The translations under genes were made by a program, and so were the position numbers. Below the pieces are notes generated by a model. The model saw only the letters and a list, made by a program, of their open reading frames with translations, did no database searches and was not told the origin of the DNA. From SpSt-539 sp964549445 (lineage in GTDB: Bacteria > Planctomycetota > Phycisphaerae > UBA1845 > UTPLA1): a stretch of DNA of 64,000 bases. Location of the stretch: positions 1 through 64,000 of the forward strand of contig CAZJVS010000009.1 of NCBI GenBank assembly GCA_964549445.1, given 5' to 3'. Shown piece by piece: positions 46,012 through 55,252 of the stretch. How positions within the stretch are numbered: the first letter of the stretch is position 1; each line of letters opens with the position of its first letter.

Positions 46012-46481
46012 CAATTGTTGCAGAAGAACGGGAAATCAAAACGCTCGACATCGTCCAGGAAATTTCGATCGCGGCCCCGGCGGATGTCGCCTTCGCCGCG
46101 TTGCTCGAGGAACTCGGACCGGGGAGCGTGATGCCGGACGGGAAGCCGTTCCCGATGAAGATTGAGGCATGGCCGGGCGGCCGTTGGTTTCGCGACCTCG
46201 GCGGCAATACCGGCCACTTCTGGGGCCACGTTCAGGTCATCAAGCCGCCCACGCTCCTCGAACTCCGCGGGCCGATGTTCATGTCGTACCCGTCGGAGAA
46301 CTTTGTCCAGTACCGTCTGACGCCAACCGGCAACAAGACGCAGCTGAAACTGACCCACCAGGCATTCGGCTGGATCCCCCAGGACGTGCTCGAAGGCGTG
46401 AACATGGGTTGGCAGCACGGGCTCAAGCGCGTCCGTGAGATCGCCGAGCGGCGCGTGTCGGAAGCGGCCCGAAAGAAGTAA
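46008..46481 (+). CDS. SRPBCC-domain (AHSA1-like) protein
   Basis: 157 residues. The Bet v1-like fold is suggested by DIVQEISIAAPADVAFAALL, then GGRWFRDLGGNTGHFWGHVQ and KPPTLLELRGPMFMSYP. Proteins of this kind bind hydrophobic ligands and are often encoded with ArsR-type regulators, as here. AAGGAGA precedes the ATG, which overlaps the ArsR stop. Specific ligand unknown. Confidence 0.88.
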   Translation: MTIVAEEREIKTLDIVQEISIAAPADVAFAALLEELGPGSVMPDGKPFPMKIEAWPGGRWFRDLGGNTGHFWGHVQVIKPPTLLELRGPMFMSYPSENFVQYRLTPTGNKTQLKLTHQAFGWIPQDVLEGVNMGWQHGLKRVREIAERRVSEAARKK

Positions 46482-46506
46482 CCATCAGGCAGCAAGGAAA
46501 AAGCAA

Positions 46507-47028
46507 ATGAAAGCCATTGATCTGATTCAGTTTGCAATGCAGATGGCGGATCAGGCCACGCTCGCGCTCATCGAAGACATGCGCGACGCCCCACTGACGA
46601 GCCCCACGCCGCGCGGCGGCAACCACCCGCTCTGGGTGCTCGGACATCTCACGATTGTCGAAGGCATGATCCCGCAACTCGTCCTCGGCGAGTCGAACCC
46701 CGTCGAACATTGGAAAAAGCATTTCTGGTACGGCACCGAGCCGACGACCCGCGCTGCCGACTATCCGGCGTTCGAGGAAGTTCTGAAAACCTATCGCGAC
46801 CTCCACGCACGTAACGTGCGACTGCTGGCCGAGATCGGCGAAGCCGGGCTCGACCGCCTTACCAAGTCGCCGCCCCCCGGCCTCGAAGAACCGCTCAAGA
46901 CCGTCGGCCGCGCGTTCCTGGTCTCCGCAATGCACCAAATGAACCATCGCGGCCAGGTCGCCGACGCTCGCCGCGCAGCCGGGCGAAAGCCGATGATGAC
47001 CCCCGGCCATACGGCCGCGGTGTCCTGA
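46507..47028 (+). CDS. DinB-family protein
   Basis: 173 residues, ATG at 46507 preceded by AAGGA. Four-helix DinB/YfiT-like fold with metal-ligand histidines in HPLWVLGHLTIVEGM and AMHQMNHRGQVADARRAAGR. Related proteins include thiol-dependent transferases; the substrate here is not known. It is third in the ArsR operon, 25 nt after SRPBCC. Confidence 0.88.
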   Translation: MKAIDLIQFAMQMADQATLALIEDMRDAPLTSPTPRGGNHPLWVLGHLTIVEGMIPQLVLGESNPVEHWKKHFWYGTEPTTRAADYPAFEEVLKTYRDLHARNVRLLAEIGEAGLDRLTKSPPPGLEEPLKTVGRAFLVSAMHQMNHRGQVADARRAAGRKPMMTPGHTAAVS

Positions 47029-47156
47029 ATCGCGACACGGATATTGGCGGGCGAACCACTTTGCACCGGCCTGAGCGTTAGAATCCACGACGCTCAGGAA
47101 ATAGTCCGTCAAACCCGGCTGGAAAAACACCCGGCCGCTGTCAGATAGGAGCAACC

Positions 47157-47609
47157 ATGAGCGACCGCCCCCCAGCGCGTGATCGTGCCGCTGTCGATAT
47201 CTCCCTGCTCATCATCCGCGTCATCGTCGGCATCATCTTCGCCGTCCACGGCGCTCAAAAAGTGTTCGGCGCATTCGGCGGCCAGGGCCTGTCAAAGATC
47301 GTCGAGATGATGGGGCCGATCGGTTATCTCGTCTCCATCGGCGAATGCTTCGGCGGCATCGGCCTCATCTTTGGCTTCCTCTCCCGCTTCTCCGCCGCCG
47401 CCAACATCGTCATCATGATCGGTGCCATCTACATGGTTCACGGCAAAAACGGCTTTCTGCTTTCGAACAGCGGCTACGAATACAACCTCGCCCTCGTCGG
47501 CCTGCTAGCCCCGATCCTGATCGCCGGCCCCGGCCGCTTCTCGATCGGTCAATTCCTGCCGCTGCCAAAGTCGAAACGCACCGGCCGGCCGGTCATCATT
47601 TTCGAGTAA
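47157..47609 (+). CDS. DoxX-family membrane protein
   Basis: 150 residues, four membrane helices (LLIIRVIVGIIFAVHGAQKV, SIGECFGGIGLIFGFL, AAANIVIMIGAIYMVHGKNG, LALVGLLAPILIAGPG). HGAQKVFG is the DoxX N-terminal signature. DoxX-like proteins function in redox and stress complexes. AGGAG precedes ATG; the sequence AGGAGCAAC before this gene is repeated before the next one. 128 nt separate it from DinB. Confidence 0.88.
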   Translation: MSDRPPARDRAAVDISLLIIRVIVGIIFAVHGAQKVFGAFGGQGLSKIVEMMGPIGYLVSIGECFGGIGLIFGFLSRFSAAANIVIMIGAIYMVHGKNGFLLSNSGYEYNLALVGLLAPILIAGPGRFSIGQFLPLPKSKRTGRPVIIFE

Positions 47610-47651
47610 GCTGTTAAATCGCACGCGCGAGCGAAAGAATAGGAGCAACGT

Positions 47652-48836
47652 ATGAGTTCCGTCCGCGTCCTTGTCGGTACCAAGAAAGGCGCCTTCATCC
47701 TCACCTCCGACGCCAAGCGACAGAAGTGGGACGTCTCCGGCCCCCACTTCGCCGGCTGGGAGATCTACCACCTCAAGGGTTCGCCCGCCGACCCGAACCG
47801 GCTCTACGCTTCGCAGACCAGCGGCTGGTTCGGCCAGATCATCCAGCGCTCGAACGACGGCGGAAAGACCTGGGAACAGCCGGGAACTCCGCCGGGCACG
47901 CCGACCACCACGCCCGACGGAATGCCGATGGGCGAAAGCAACAAGTTCGTCTACGACACGGCCGCCAAGCCGCTCACGACGCACATGTTCTACGATGGCA
48001 CGCAGCATCCATGGGAGTTCAAGCGCGTCTGGCACCTCGAGCCGTCGCTAAGCGACCCGGATACCGTCTACGCCGGCGTCGAGGATGCCGCCATTTTCCG
48101 CACCACCGACGGCGGCAAGAACTGGCACGAACTGCCCGGCCTCCGCGGCCACGAATCCGGCCCGCGCTGGCAGCCAGGTGCCGGCGGCATGGGCCTTCAC
48201 ACGATCCTCATCGATCCGAAGAATCCCAATCGCATCTTCATCGCCATCTCGGCTGCCGGATGTTTCCGAACCGACGACAGCGGCAAAAACTGGAAGCCGA
48301 TCAACCGCGGCCTGACGTCAAAGTACCTGCCTCAGACGGACCCGCCGCCGGAGGTCGGCTTCTGTGTCCACCGCATCGCGATGAGCCCGGCACGCCCCAA
48401 CACGCTCTTCATGCAGCTCCACTGGCATGTCTGCCGCAGCGACGACGGCGGCGAAAACTGGAAAAAGGTCAGCGGGAACCTCCCGACCGACTTCGGCTTC
48501 CCGATCGACGTCCACGCCCACGAGCCCGAGACGATCTACGTGGTGCCGATCGAGAGCGACTCGCTGCACTATCCGCCCGAAGGAAAGCTCCGCGTCTACC
48601 GCAGCCGCACCGGCGGCAACGAGTGGGAGCCGCTGACGAAGGGCCTCCCGCAGAGCGACTGCTACGTCAACATCCTCCGCGAAGCGATGGCCGTCGATAC
48701 GCTCGACAAGTGCGGCATCTACTTCGGCACGACTGGCGGCCAGGTCTACTGCTCGCCCGACGGCGGCGACAACTGGTCGCCTATCGTCCGCGACTTGCCA
48801 GCCGTCTATTCAGTCGAGGTTCAGACGCTTGCCTGA
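47652..48836 (+). CDS. BNR/Asp-box beta-propeller protein (exo-alpha-sialidase-like)
   Basis: 394 residues, no signal peptide. Repeats contain five Asp-boxes: SNDGGKTWEQ, TTDGGKNWHEL, TDDSGKNWKPI, SDDGGENWKKV and SPDGGDNWSPI. The fold is a sialidase-like propeller, but the sialidase arginine triad and catalytic Tyr/Asp cannot be identified, so enzymatic activity is unproven. The N terminus SVRVLVGTKKGAFILTSD and SPADPNRLYASQTSGWFGQI are typical of the cytoplasmic group. The same family often, from memory, sits next to a MoaD-like gene; here that gene lies 3.3 kb downstream. Confidence 0.82.
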   Translation: MSSVRVLVGTKKGAFILTSDAKRQKWDVSGPHFAGWEIYHLKGSPADPNRLYASQTSGWFGQIIQRSNDGGKTWEQPGTPPGTPTTTPDGMPMGESNKFVYDTAAKPLTTHMFYDGTQHPWEFKRVWHLEPSLSDPDTVYAGVEDAAIFRTTDGGKNWHELPGLRGHESGPRWQPGAGGMGLHTILIDPKNPNRIFIAISAAGCFRTDDSGKNWKPINRGLTSKYLPQTDPPPEVGFCVHRIAMSPARPNTLFMQLHWHVCRSDDGGENWKKVSGNLPTDFGFPIDVHAHEPETIYVVPIESDSLHYPPEGKLRVYRSRTGGNEWEPLTKGLPQSDCYVNILREAMAVDTLDKCGIYFGTTGGQVYCSPDGGDNWSPIVRDLPAVYSVEVQTLA

Positions 48837-48853
48837 GGAGCACTCGGCGCGCG

Positions 48854-49741
48854 ATGAACGGACTTGACGGGCGATTTCGTGACGCGGTCGCGGCGATCGA
48901 CGCCGGCGACATCCCCGCGCTCGAACGGCTGCTGGCGGCCGACCCGCCGCTGTCGGCGTTGCGGCTCGATTCGCCGGGAACGTGGCTCCGCGAGAAAGTT
49001 GGCAACGCCGTCGATCCGGGGCAGTTCTTCGAACGCCCGTATTTACTCTGGTTCGTCGCCGAAGACCCGGTCCGCAACGGCCGCCTGCCCGCCAACATCG
49101 CCGGCGTGGCCGGCACGATCATTCGCGCAGCCGCCCGCGTCAGCCCGGAGACGCTGCCGCACCAGCTCTCCTATACGCTCGAACTCGTATCGCTTTCATG
49201 GATCGCCCGCGACTGCGGCGTTCAGATTCAGCTCATCGACACGCTGATCGATGCCGGCGCGTCCCCCGAAGGCCACCCCGAACACGCCCTCGTCAACGGC
49301 AACTTCGCCGCCGCCGAGCACCTGGTAAAGCGCGGCGCCGTGTTGACGCTCGCGACAGCCCTGTGCCTCAACCGCTTCGATGACGCATCACGGCGCTTCG
49401 CATCTTCGACCGATCGCCAGCGCCGCTTCGCGCTCGTCGTCGCCGCCCTCCACGGACGCACCGACGCCATTCGCTGGATGATTCGCGCCGGAGCCGATCC
49501 CAACCAGCGAAGCGAAGACCTCTACCCGCACGCCACGCCCCTTCACCACGCGGTCGGTTCCGGCGTGCTGGCCGCCGTCCGCGTGCTGGTGGAAGCCGGC
49601 GCCGCCCTGGACGTAAAGGACACCGCCTGGGGCGCCACGCCGCTGGGCTGGGCCGAGTACTACGTATCAGAATCAGCGAAGGGCGCTTCTATGAAGGAAC
49701 ACGCCGCAATCGCCGATTATTTCCGATCCCGCGCGCCGTAG
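48854..49741 (+). CDS. Ankyrin-repeat protein
   Basis: 295 residues, ATG at 48854, 17 nt after the BNR stop. Repeat-like segments include AIDAGDIPALERLLAADPPL at the N terminus and, better conserved, ALHGRTDAIRWMIRAGADPN and TPLHHAVGSGVLAAVRVLVE, AGAALDVKDTAWGATPLGWA. Ankyrin repeats bind proteins. The middle lacks clear repeats. No signal peptide or membrane segment; cytoplasmic. Likely last gene of the ArsR-led operon. Confidence 0.8.
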   Translation: MNGLDGRFRDAVAAIDAGDIPALERLLAADPPLSALRLDSPGTWLREKVGNAVDPGQFFERPYLLWFVAEDPVRNGRLPANIAGVAGTIIRAAARVSPETLPHQLSYTLELVSLSWIARDCGVQIQLIDTLIDAGASPEGHPEHALVNGNFAAAEHLVKRGAVLTLATALCLNRFDDASRRFASSTDRQRRFALVVAALHGRTDAIRWMIRAGADPNQRSEDLYPHATPLHHAVGSGVLAAVRVLVEAGAALDVKDTAWGATPLGWAEYYVSESAKGASMKEHAAIADYFRSRAP

Positions 49742-49917
49742 CGCCTTGACCACACACGCGCTGCTGCAATCAGAAATCAAGACAGCGCCCGTCGATTTCC
49801 CTTCCGATTCGAATGTCAATCGGATATACTTCAAACTCATTCGGCGAGCCCATCTTTTTTGTCGCTGCCCACATCGTCCTCCGTCCAACGGAACCGATGC
49901 CCGGCAGGAGGCACGCC

Positions 49918-52035
49918 GTGTCGAATCGCTACCTGTTCTCATTCGCGTTCCATTCATGCCCCCGGCCGCAAGGACGTCAGCGCCTGTCCCTCGCGCTGCT
50001 GCTGATCCCCACGACGATTGCCGCCGCAGGCCCGATCCCACAGCCGGAAGTCGTCTGGCAACTCGGCGGCCACACATTTCGAATCCACGACGCCGCCTTC
50101 TCCGCCGACGGCTCACTCGCCGCGACCGGCAGCGAAGATGGAACCGCGAAAATCTGGAGCACGGCCGATGGACGCTTATTGCGCACGTTCACGGCATCAA
50201 CGGGGGACTTCCAGCCCGCATTCGCAATCTACGGCGTCACATTCTCCCCGGACGGCCAGGAACTCTGGGGCGCCACCGTCGAATCGAGCTACGCCTGGCG
50301 CATCAGCGACGGAACGGCGTTGAGGTCGCTCGGTCATATGGAAGCGGTGTACCAGACGGTCTTCTCTCCCGATGGAACCATGATCGCCATCGCCGGGTCA
50401 CCGGCCGGCTCCGAAGACACCACCGAAGTCTATCGCCGGTCCGACGGCCAGTTGCTGCATTCCTTTGAGCCCGCCGCATCGCTCGCCACGGTTTTCTCCG
50501 CCGACAGCCAGTACCTCATCGCCGCGACGACTTTCAACGTCGAAAGTCCCGCCGGACGAATACGCTGGTTTCGTCTCAGCGATGGCGGTCTCGTCCGCAC
50601 CGTCACGGCCCACGCCTCGGCCATTCAATGGCTCGCCCTCTCGCCCGACGGCGCGATCCTCGCATCCTGCGGCAATGACGCGACCGTCAAGCTCTGGAAC
50701 GCCGACAACGGCGCGCCGCTCCGTACCCTGACCGGCCACACCGGGACCGTGAACCGCGTGCAATTCTCACCTGACGGCATTCGCGTCGCCTCCTGCGGAG
50801 TCGACGGAAAGATCCGGATCTGGAACACCGCCGACGGCGCGCCACTCGACGTCCTGACGCCGACCGGCCAGTCGCTGGGAACACTGAACTGGTCACCCGA
50901 CGGCGCGACATTCCTGACAACCAGCGGCGTGACATTCTTCGAGCCGCAGCGCGGCGCGTTCCTCGCCGATGCAGCGACGGGAACGACCAACCACGTCCTC
51001 ACAAAGCTGACCGGCGCGATCTCCGACCTCGCGCTCTCGCCCGATGGCAGTCGCCTCGCGACTTACACCTTCTTCAACGGAATCGAAGTGCGAGACGTGA
51101 ACGACGGGTCGCTCGTCTGGTCCAGCCCGCCCACCGTGTCGGAGGCCCGCCTCGCCTTCACCGCTGACAGCAGCCGGCTGGCCGTCGCGGGGTCAAACGG
51201 CGTCGTACGATTCTTCGACGCAGCCACCGGCGGTTTCCAGCAATCGCTGACCGCCCACGCCGGCGGCGTCGGCGACATCGCCTTCTCACCCGACGGCCAG
51301 ACGATGATCACACGTTGCTTCAGCGAACAGGGCAAAATCTGGAACTACCCAGCCCTGACATTGCGATCGCCTTTACCCGCCACGAGCGGATTGAACGGTG
51401 CGTTCTTGTTCACGCCGGACAATCTCGCGATCGCTTCAACCGGCGCCGCCGCGCTCGCATTCTCGCGGTCGTCGGACGGCGGCTTCTTCCAGTCGTTCGT
51501 TGGCCACGGCGGCGCAACGCGTGACGTCGCCATCAGCGCCGACGGAACGCGCATCGTCTCCGGCTCAGCCGACACCACGGCGCGAATCTGGGACGCCTCA
51601 AACGGCTCAACGCTGCACGTACTGACTGGCTTCTCGACATCCGTCAATTCCGTCGCGTTGTCGCCCGACGGAACAGCGGTCGCAACCGGCACTCGCGACT
51701 TGCGCATCTGGCGAGCGGCCACCGGCGAACTCTCGGCCGCCTGCACCGTCGACATTGGGACAGGTGCCGGTTCCGTACGGTTCACTCCGGACGGCCGAAA
51801 CTTCGTCTATAGCCGTCCGGACAGCGCCATCGTCGTGGCCCGAAACCCGCTCGCGATCGCACCGGGCGACGTAGATGGCAACGGCAGCATCGACGGAACG
51901 GACGCGCTGAAGCTCATCGACGCCCTGCTCGGACTGCCGCTCACGCCGCACCAACTGGCCCGAGCCGACATCAACAGCGACAGCCGCCACGATGGAACGG
52001 ACATCGCCGCATTCCTGGATCTGCTGCTCGAGTAG
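49918..52035 (+). CDS. Secreted WD40-repeat protein with C-terminal dockerin-like domain
   Basis: 705 residues from GTG 49918 with AGGAGG at 49906-49911; the frame extends upstream to 49813. A signal peptide (RLSLALLLIPTTIAAAG) precedes 12 or more WD40 blades (FSPDGxxxATGSxDGTAKIW, LTGHTGTVNRVQFSPDGIRV), probably two propellers. The C terminus has dockerin-like repeats: GDVDGNGSIDGTDALKLIDA and ADINSDSRHDGTDIAAFLDL. Extracellular or periplasmic; WD40 proteins in this position are protein-binding platforms. Confidence 0.85.
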   Translation: MSNRYLFSFAFHSCPRPQGRQRLSLALLLIPTTIAAAGPIPQPEVVWQLGGHTFRIHDAAFSADGSLAATGSEDGTAKIWSTADGRLLRTFTASTGDFQPAFAIYGVTFSPDGQELWGATVESSYAWRISDGTALRSLGHMEAVYQTVFSPDGTMIAIAGSPAGSEDTTEVYRRSDGQLLHSFEPAASLATVFSADSQYLIAATTFNVESPAGRIRWFRLSDGGLVRTVTAHASAIQWLALSPDGAILASCGNDATVKLWNADNGAPLRTLTGHTGTVNRVQFSPDGIRVASCGVDGKIRIWNTADGAPLDVLTPTGQSLGTLNWSPDGATFLTTSGVTFFEPQRGAFLADAATGTTNHVLTKLTGAISDLALSPDGSRLATYTFFNGIEVRDVNDGSLVWSSPPTVSEARLAFTADSSRLAVAGSNGVVRFFDAATGGFQQSLTAHAGGVGDIAFSPDGQTMITRCFSEQGKIWNYPALTLRSPLPATSGLNGAFLFTPDNLAIASTGAAALAFSRSSDGGFFQSFVGHGGATRDVAISADGTRIVSGSADTTARIWDASNGSTLHVLTGFSTSVNSVALSPDGTAVATGTRDLRIWRAATGELSAACTVDIGTGAGSVRFTPDGRNFVYSRPDSAIVVARNPLAIAPGDVDGNGSIDGTDALKLIDALLGLPLTPHQLARADINSDSRHDGTDIAAFLDLLLE

Positions 52036-52106
52036 CCCGATGCCGTCCCGCCACCGACGCGATGTCGCACGTGCCCAAAAGTGCCTCGGCAAACTATGAT
52101 GCGGGC

Positions 52107-52406
52107 ATGATCCGCGTCATTCTTCCATTCCATCTGAGAACGCTGGCCCGTATCACCAGCGACGAGGTCCAACTCGACGTCGCCGCCCCCGCAACCACGC
52201 ATGCCATCCTCGACGCCCTCGAAGCCCGCTACCCCATGCTCCGCGGCACCATCCGCGACCACGGCACCCTCAAGCGCCGCCCCTTCATCCGCTTTTTCGC
52301 CTGCCAGAAAGACCTGTCCCACGACGCCGCCGACACACCGCTGCCCGACGCAATCACTTCCGGTGCAGAGCCCTTCATGGTCATCGGCGCAATCGCCGGC
52401 GGTTGA
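52107..52406 (+). CDS. MoaD/ThiS-like ubiquitin-fold protein ending in Gly-Gly
   Basis: 99 residues, ATG at 52107 (the frame extends to 52062). Starts MIRVILPFHLRTLARI, with LDALEARYPMLRGTIRDHGT and RFFACQKDLSHDAADTPLP, and ends VIGAIAGG. A C-terminal GG is required for adenylation and thiocarboxylation in MoaD and ThiS. No MoaE, MoeB or ThiF is in the window, and the length and internal sequence differ from standard MoaD. I infer a sulfur-carrier or protein-modifying ubiquitin-like protein, with the BNR propeller at 47652 as a possible partner. Confidence 0.8.
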   Translation: MIRVILPFHLRTLARITSDEVQLDVAAPATTHAILDALEARYPMLRGTIRDHGTLKRRPFIRFFACQKDLSHDAADTPLPDAITSGAEPFMVIGAIAGG

Positions 52407-52422
52407 ACTCGCCCCAGATTTA

Positions 52423-55140
52423 CTACTTCGCGCTGTCGGGAATCGCATCTCCGCGCGGACTTACCTCAACTGCCTTCGGCAAATCCAATGACTTGATCTG
52501 CTCCAGTATCGCCGCCTTGTCACCAACGAGTACGAGTACGCCCCGCTCCAGCGGCAGCGCCCCTTTCGCCAGCTGGTTCAGATCCTCCGCCGACACCGAA
52601 GCCATCGCCTTCATGTCCGCTCCCAGCGACTCGAACGGCAGCCCCGCCACCAGCCGATCGCTCGCCTCGTCGAGCACGCCGCCCAGCCCCTCGAACGACT
52701 GCACCGCATTCGTCCGCAGCGTCTGAGCCGCCTTGCCCGCCTCGGCCGCGTTCACGTCGCCACCGCGAAGCTGCTTGAACTCCTTCAAAAACTCCGCCAC
52801 CGCGGCCCCCGTCACGTCCGCCCGCACGCTCGCCGCCGCCGAGAAGTAGCCGTCCCGCACACCCATCGAGTAACCCGACCGCGCCCCGTACGTATATCCA
52901 TGCGCCTCGCGCAGGTTCTGATTCAACCGGCTCGTAAAGCTCCCGCCCAGCAGCGTATTGAGCAACTCAAACTTCACGCGGGCGGGGTCCGTCATCTTCG
53001 GCCCCGGCGCAATGAAGTACACCACCGTCTGAACGGCCTCCGGCCGATCCACGATCACCACCGACATCTTCTCGCGTGTCGGCGTTGTCGCCGCCGTCGT
53101 GTCCGCCGCCGCGCCGCTCCCCTTCGGCCATTTGCCCAGCGTGCCATCGAGCGTCTTCTTCACCTCGTCGGCCGTCACGTCTCCCGCGACGAGCAGCGTC
53201 GATGTTTGCGGCTGCATCAGCGCCTTGTACTCCCCCTGCACGTCCGCCAGCGTCAGCTTGCTCACCGTCTCCGGCGTCCCATCGACCGGCCACCCAAACG
53301 GATGCGCGTCCCCGAAGAGTTGCCGCGCCGCCACCCGCTCCGCGACAGTTCGCGGCTGGTCGTCCTGCTCCTTCAACTCTTCCAGATGCAGCCGCTGCAC
53401 CCGCTCCCACTCCTTCGGATCGAACCGCGGCCGGAGGATCGCGTCCGCGAAAAGCGCCGCGGCCTTCGGAAAGTTCCGCTTCAACGTCGTCATCGATACG
53501 CCGAGCGATTCGGTTTCCGCACTTGCGTCAAACGTCGCCCCGAGCGCCTGCACCGCGTTCTCGAACGCCAGTGCATCGAGCTCGCCCGCTCCCTCGCCCA
53601 GCATCGTCGCCATCAGGTCCGCCAGTCCGGCCTTCTCGTTCGGCTGCAGCCGCCCGCCGGGACTCACCACCAGCTTCATCGCCACCAGCGGCAACTCGCT
53701 CTTCTTCCACAGCATCACCTTCAGCCCGTTCGCCAGCTCAATCGTCTCGGGCGCGGGCGGCTCGAATGCCTGCGGCGCAAGATCGCTCGGCCGCCTCTCC
53801 CGCGCCGACGCCACCGGCTCCGGCGCTTCCGGCAACACCCGCACGATGACGCGCGCGTCGGGCTTCAGCGTCTCCTTCGCCTGCTTTTGGATCGCCGCCG
53901 CAGTCGCATTTCGATACCGATCGAGGTCGCGCTTAAACGAATTCGGCTCCCCGAAATAAAACTCATACTCGTTCAACGCATCCGCCCGCATCAAAACGCT
54001 CTGCTGCCGGCTGAGCATTCCCAGCTCCACCTTCGCCTTGCACCGCTCAAGCTCTTCTGCCGTGACGCCGTCGCGCCCCAGCCGCGCAATCTCCTCGTCC
54101 ACCGCCTTCTCGATCCGCTCCGGCTCGACACCCGGCGCCGCCAGCACGTCGATCTGAAAGCTCGACCCCAGCAGACTCGACGCCTGCGTCGCATCGACAT
54201 CCACCGCCAGCTTGTCGTCGTACACGAGCCGCTTGTAGAGCCGGCTGCTCTTGCCATCCGCCAGCACGTCCGCCAGCAGGTCCAGCTCCGCGTCGCCCGC
54301 CGCAAACTTCGCCGGACTCAGCCACGCCATGCTCACCCGCGGAATCTGCACGTTGTCGAGCATCGTCGCCCGCTTCACACCCTCCAGCTTCGCCGGCGGA
54401 GCCGTCCGATGCGGCGCCTCGCCGCCGCGTGGAATCGATCCAAACAACTCCGCGATCAGCGGCTTGATCTTCGCCGGGTCGAAATCCCCCGCGACCACCA
54501 GCGTCGCGTTGTTCGGAACGTAGTACGTCGCGAAGAAATCCTTCACGTCCGTCACCGTCGCCGCCTCAAGATCCTCGTGCGTCCCGATCGTCGGAATGTG
54601 ATACGGATGCCCCACAGGGTACAGCATTTCCTGGATCGCCAGCTCCGACTTGCCGTACGGCCGGTTCTCGTAGCTCTGCCGCCGCTCGTTCCGCACCACG
54701 TCGCGCTGCTTGTTCAACTTGTCCTGGTCCATCGTCCGGCCGAGCTCCTCCAGTCGATCGGCATCGAGCCACAGCAGCGTCGGCAACAGCGACGCCGGCC
54801 CGCTCGAGAAATAGTTCGTGCGGTCCTCGCTCGTCGTCGCGTTATTCGATCCGCCCCCCTCCTCCATGATCACATCAAATGCATTCCCCGGAACCCGGCG
54901 CGTCCCCATGAACATCAGGTGCTCGAACAGATGCGCAAACCCGCTCCGCCGAGCCACCTCGTCCTTCGACCCCACCTTGAACCACGTATTGATCGCCACC
55001 ACCGGCAAAGTGTGGTCCTCGTGCAGGATCACCGTCATCCCGTTCGGAAGCTGGTACTTCTCATACTTCACTTCCTGCCCAAATGTCGAAGCCGCAACCC
55101 CCAGAACCATCGCGATGCAAGCGAGCCGACGAAAACGCAT
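52423..55140 (-). CDS. M16-family zinc metallopeptidase, two-domain
   Basis: 905 residues, ATG at 55140 with GGAGG 9 nt upstream. Signal peptide MRFRRLACIAMVLGVAASTF. The active half has the inverted zinc motif HLFEH (H70, E73, H74) and downstream ERRQSYENRPYG, typical of pitrilysin/M16B. The second half (from about residue 460) repeats the fold (PETIELANGLKVMLWKKSEL) but lacks HxxEH, as in the non-catalytic half of M16 dimers. It is periplasmic by signal peptide. It ends 16 nt from the convergent MoaD-like gene. Confidence 0.92.
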   Translation of the reverse strand: MRFRRLACIAMVLGVAASTFGQEVKYEKYQLPNGMTVILHEDHTLPVVAINTWFKVGSKDEVARRSGFAHLFEHLMFMGTRRVPGNAFDVIMEEGGGSNNATTSEDRTNYFSSGPASLLPTLLWLDADRLEELGRTMDQDKLNKQRDVVRNERRQSYENRPYGKSELAIQEMLYPVGHPYHIPTIGTHEDLEAATVTDVKDFFATYYVPNNATLVVAGDFDPAKIKPLIAELFGSIPRGGEAPHRTAPPAKLEGVKRATMLDNVQIPRVSMAWLSPAKFAAGDAELDLLADVLADGKSSRLYKRLVYDDKLAVDVDATQASSLLGSSFQIDVLAAPGVEPERIEKAVDEEIARLGRDGVTAEELERCKAKVELGMLSRQQSVLMRADALNEYEFYFGEPNSFKRDLDRYRNATAAAIQKQAKETLKPDARVIVRVLPEAPEPVASARERRPSDLAPQAFEPPAPETIELANGLKVMLWKKSELPLVAMKLVVSPGGRLQPNEKAGLADLMATMLGEGAGELDALAFENAVQALGATFDASAETESLGVSMTTLKRNFPKAAALFADAILRPRFDPKEWERVQRLHLEELKEQDDQPRTVAERVAARQLFGDAHPFGWPVDGTPETVSKLTLADVQGEYKALMQPQTSTLLVAGDVTADEVKKTLDGTLGKWPKGSGAAADTTAATTPTREKMSVVIVDRPEAVQTVVYFIAPGPKMTDPARVKFELLNTLLGGSFTSRLNQNLREAHGYTYGARSGYSMGVRDGYFSAAASVRADVTGAAVAEFLKEFKQLRGGDVNAAEAGKAAQTLRTNAVQSFEGLGGVLDEASDRLVAGLPFESLGADMKAMASVSAEDLNQLAKGALPLERGVLVLVGDKAAILEQIKSLDLPKAVEVSPRGDAIPDSAK

Positions 55141-55252
55141 TCTGATTCGCCTCCGAATATGCAAGACCCAATCCGTCGAAGCGGAAACCACCTCCCAGTA
55201 TCCTCGCTATTCGATTAACGCGGTAGAGCTTGCCCCATTCACGCAGCCGCTA

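Noticed and set aside
47652..48836. Calling the BNR protein a true sialidase
   Set aside because: Asp-boxes are present but the catalytic arginine triad and nucleophile are not recognisable, and there is no signal peptide.
52900..55218. 772-codon plus-strand frame opposite the M16 peptidase
   Set aside because: Arg/His/Pro/Leu-rich translation without motif; the minus-strand gene has HLFEH, signal peptide and ribosome-binding site.
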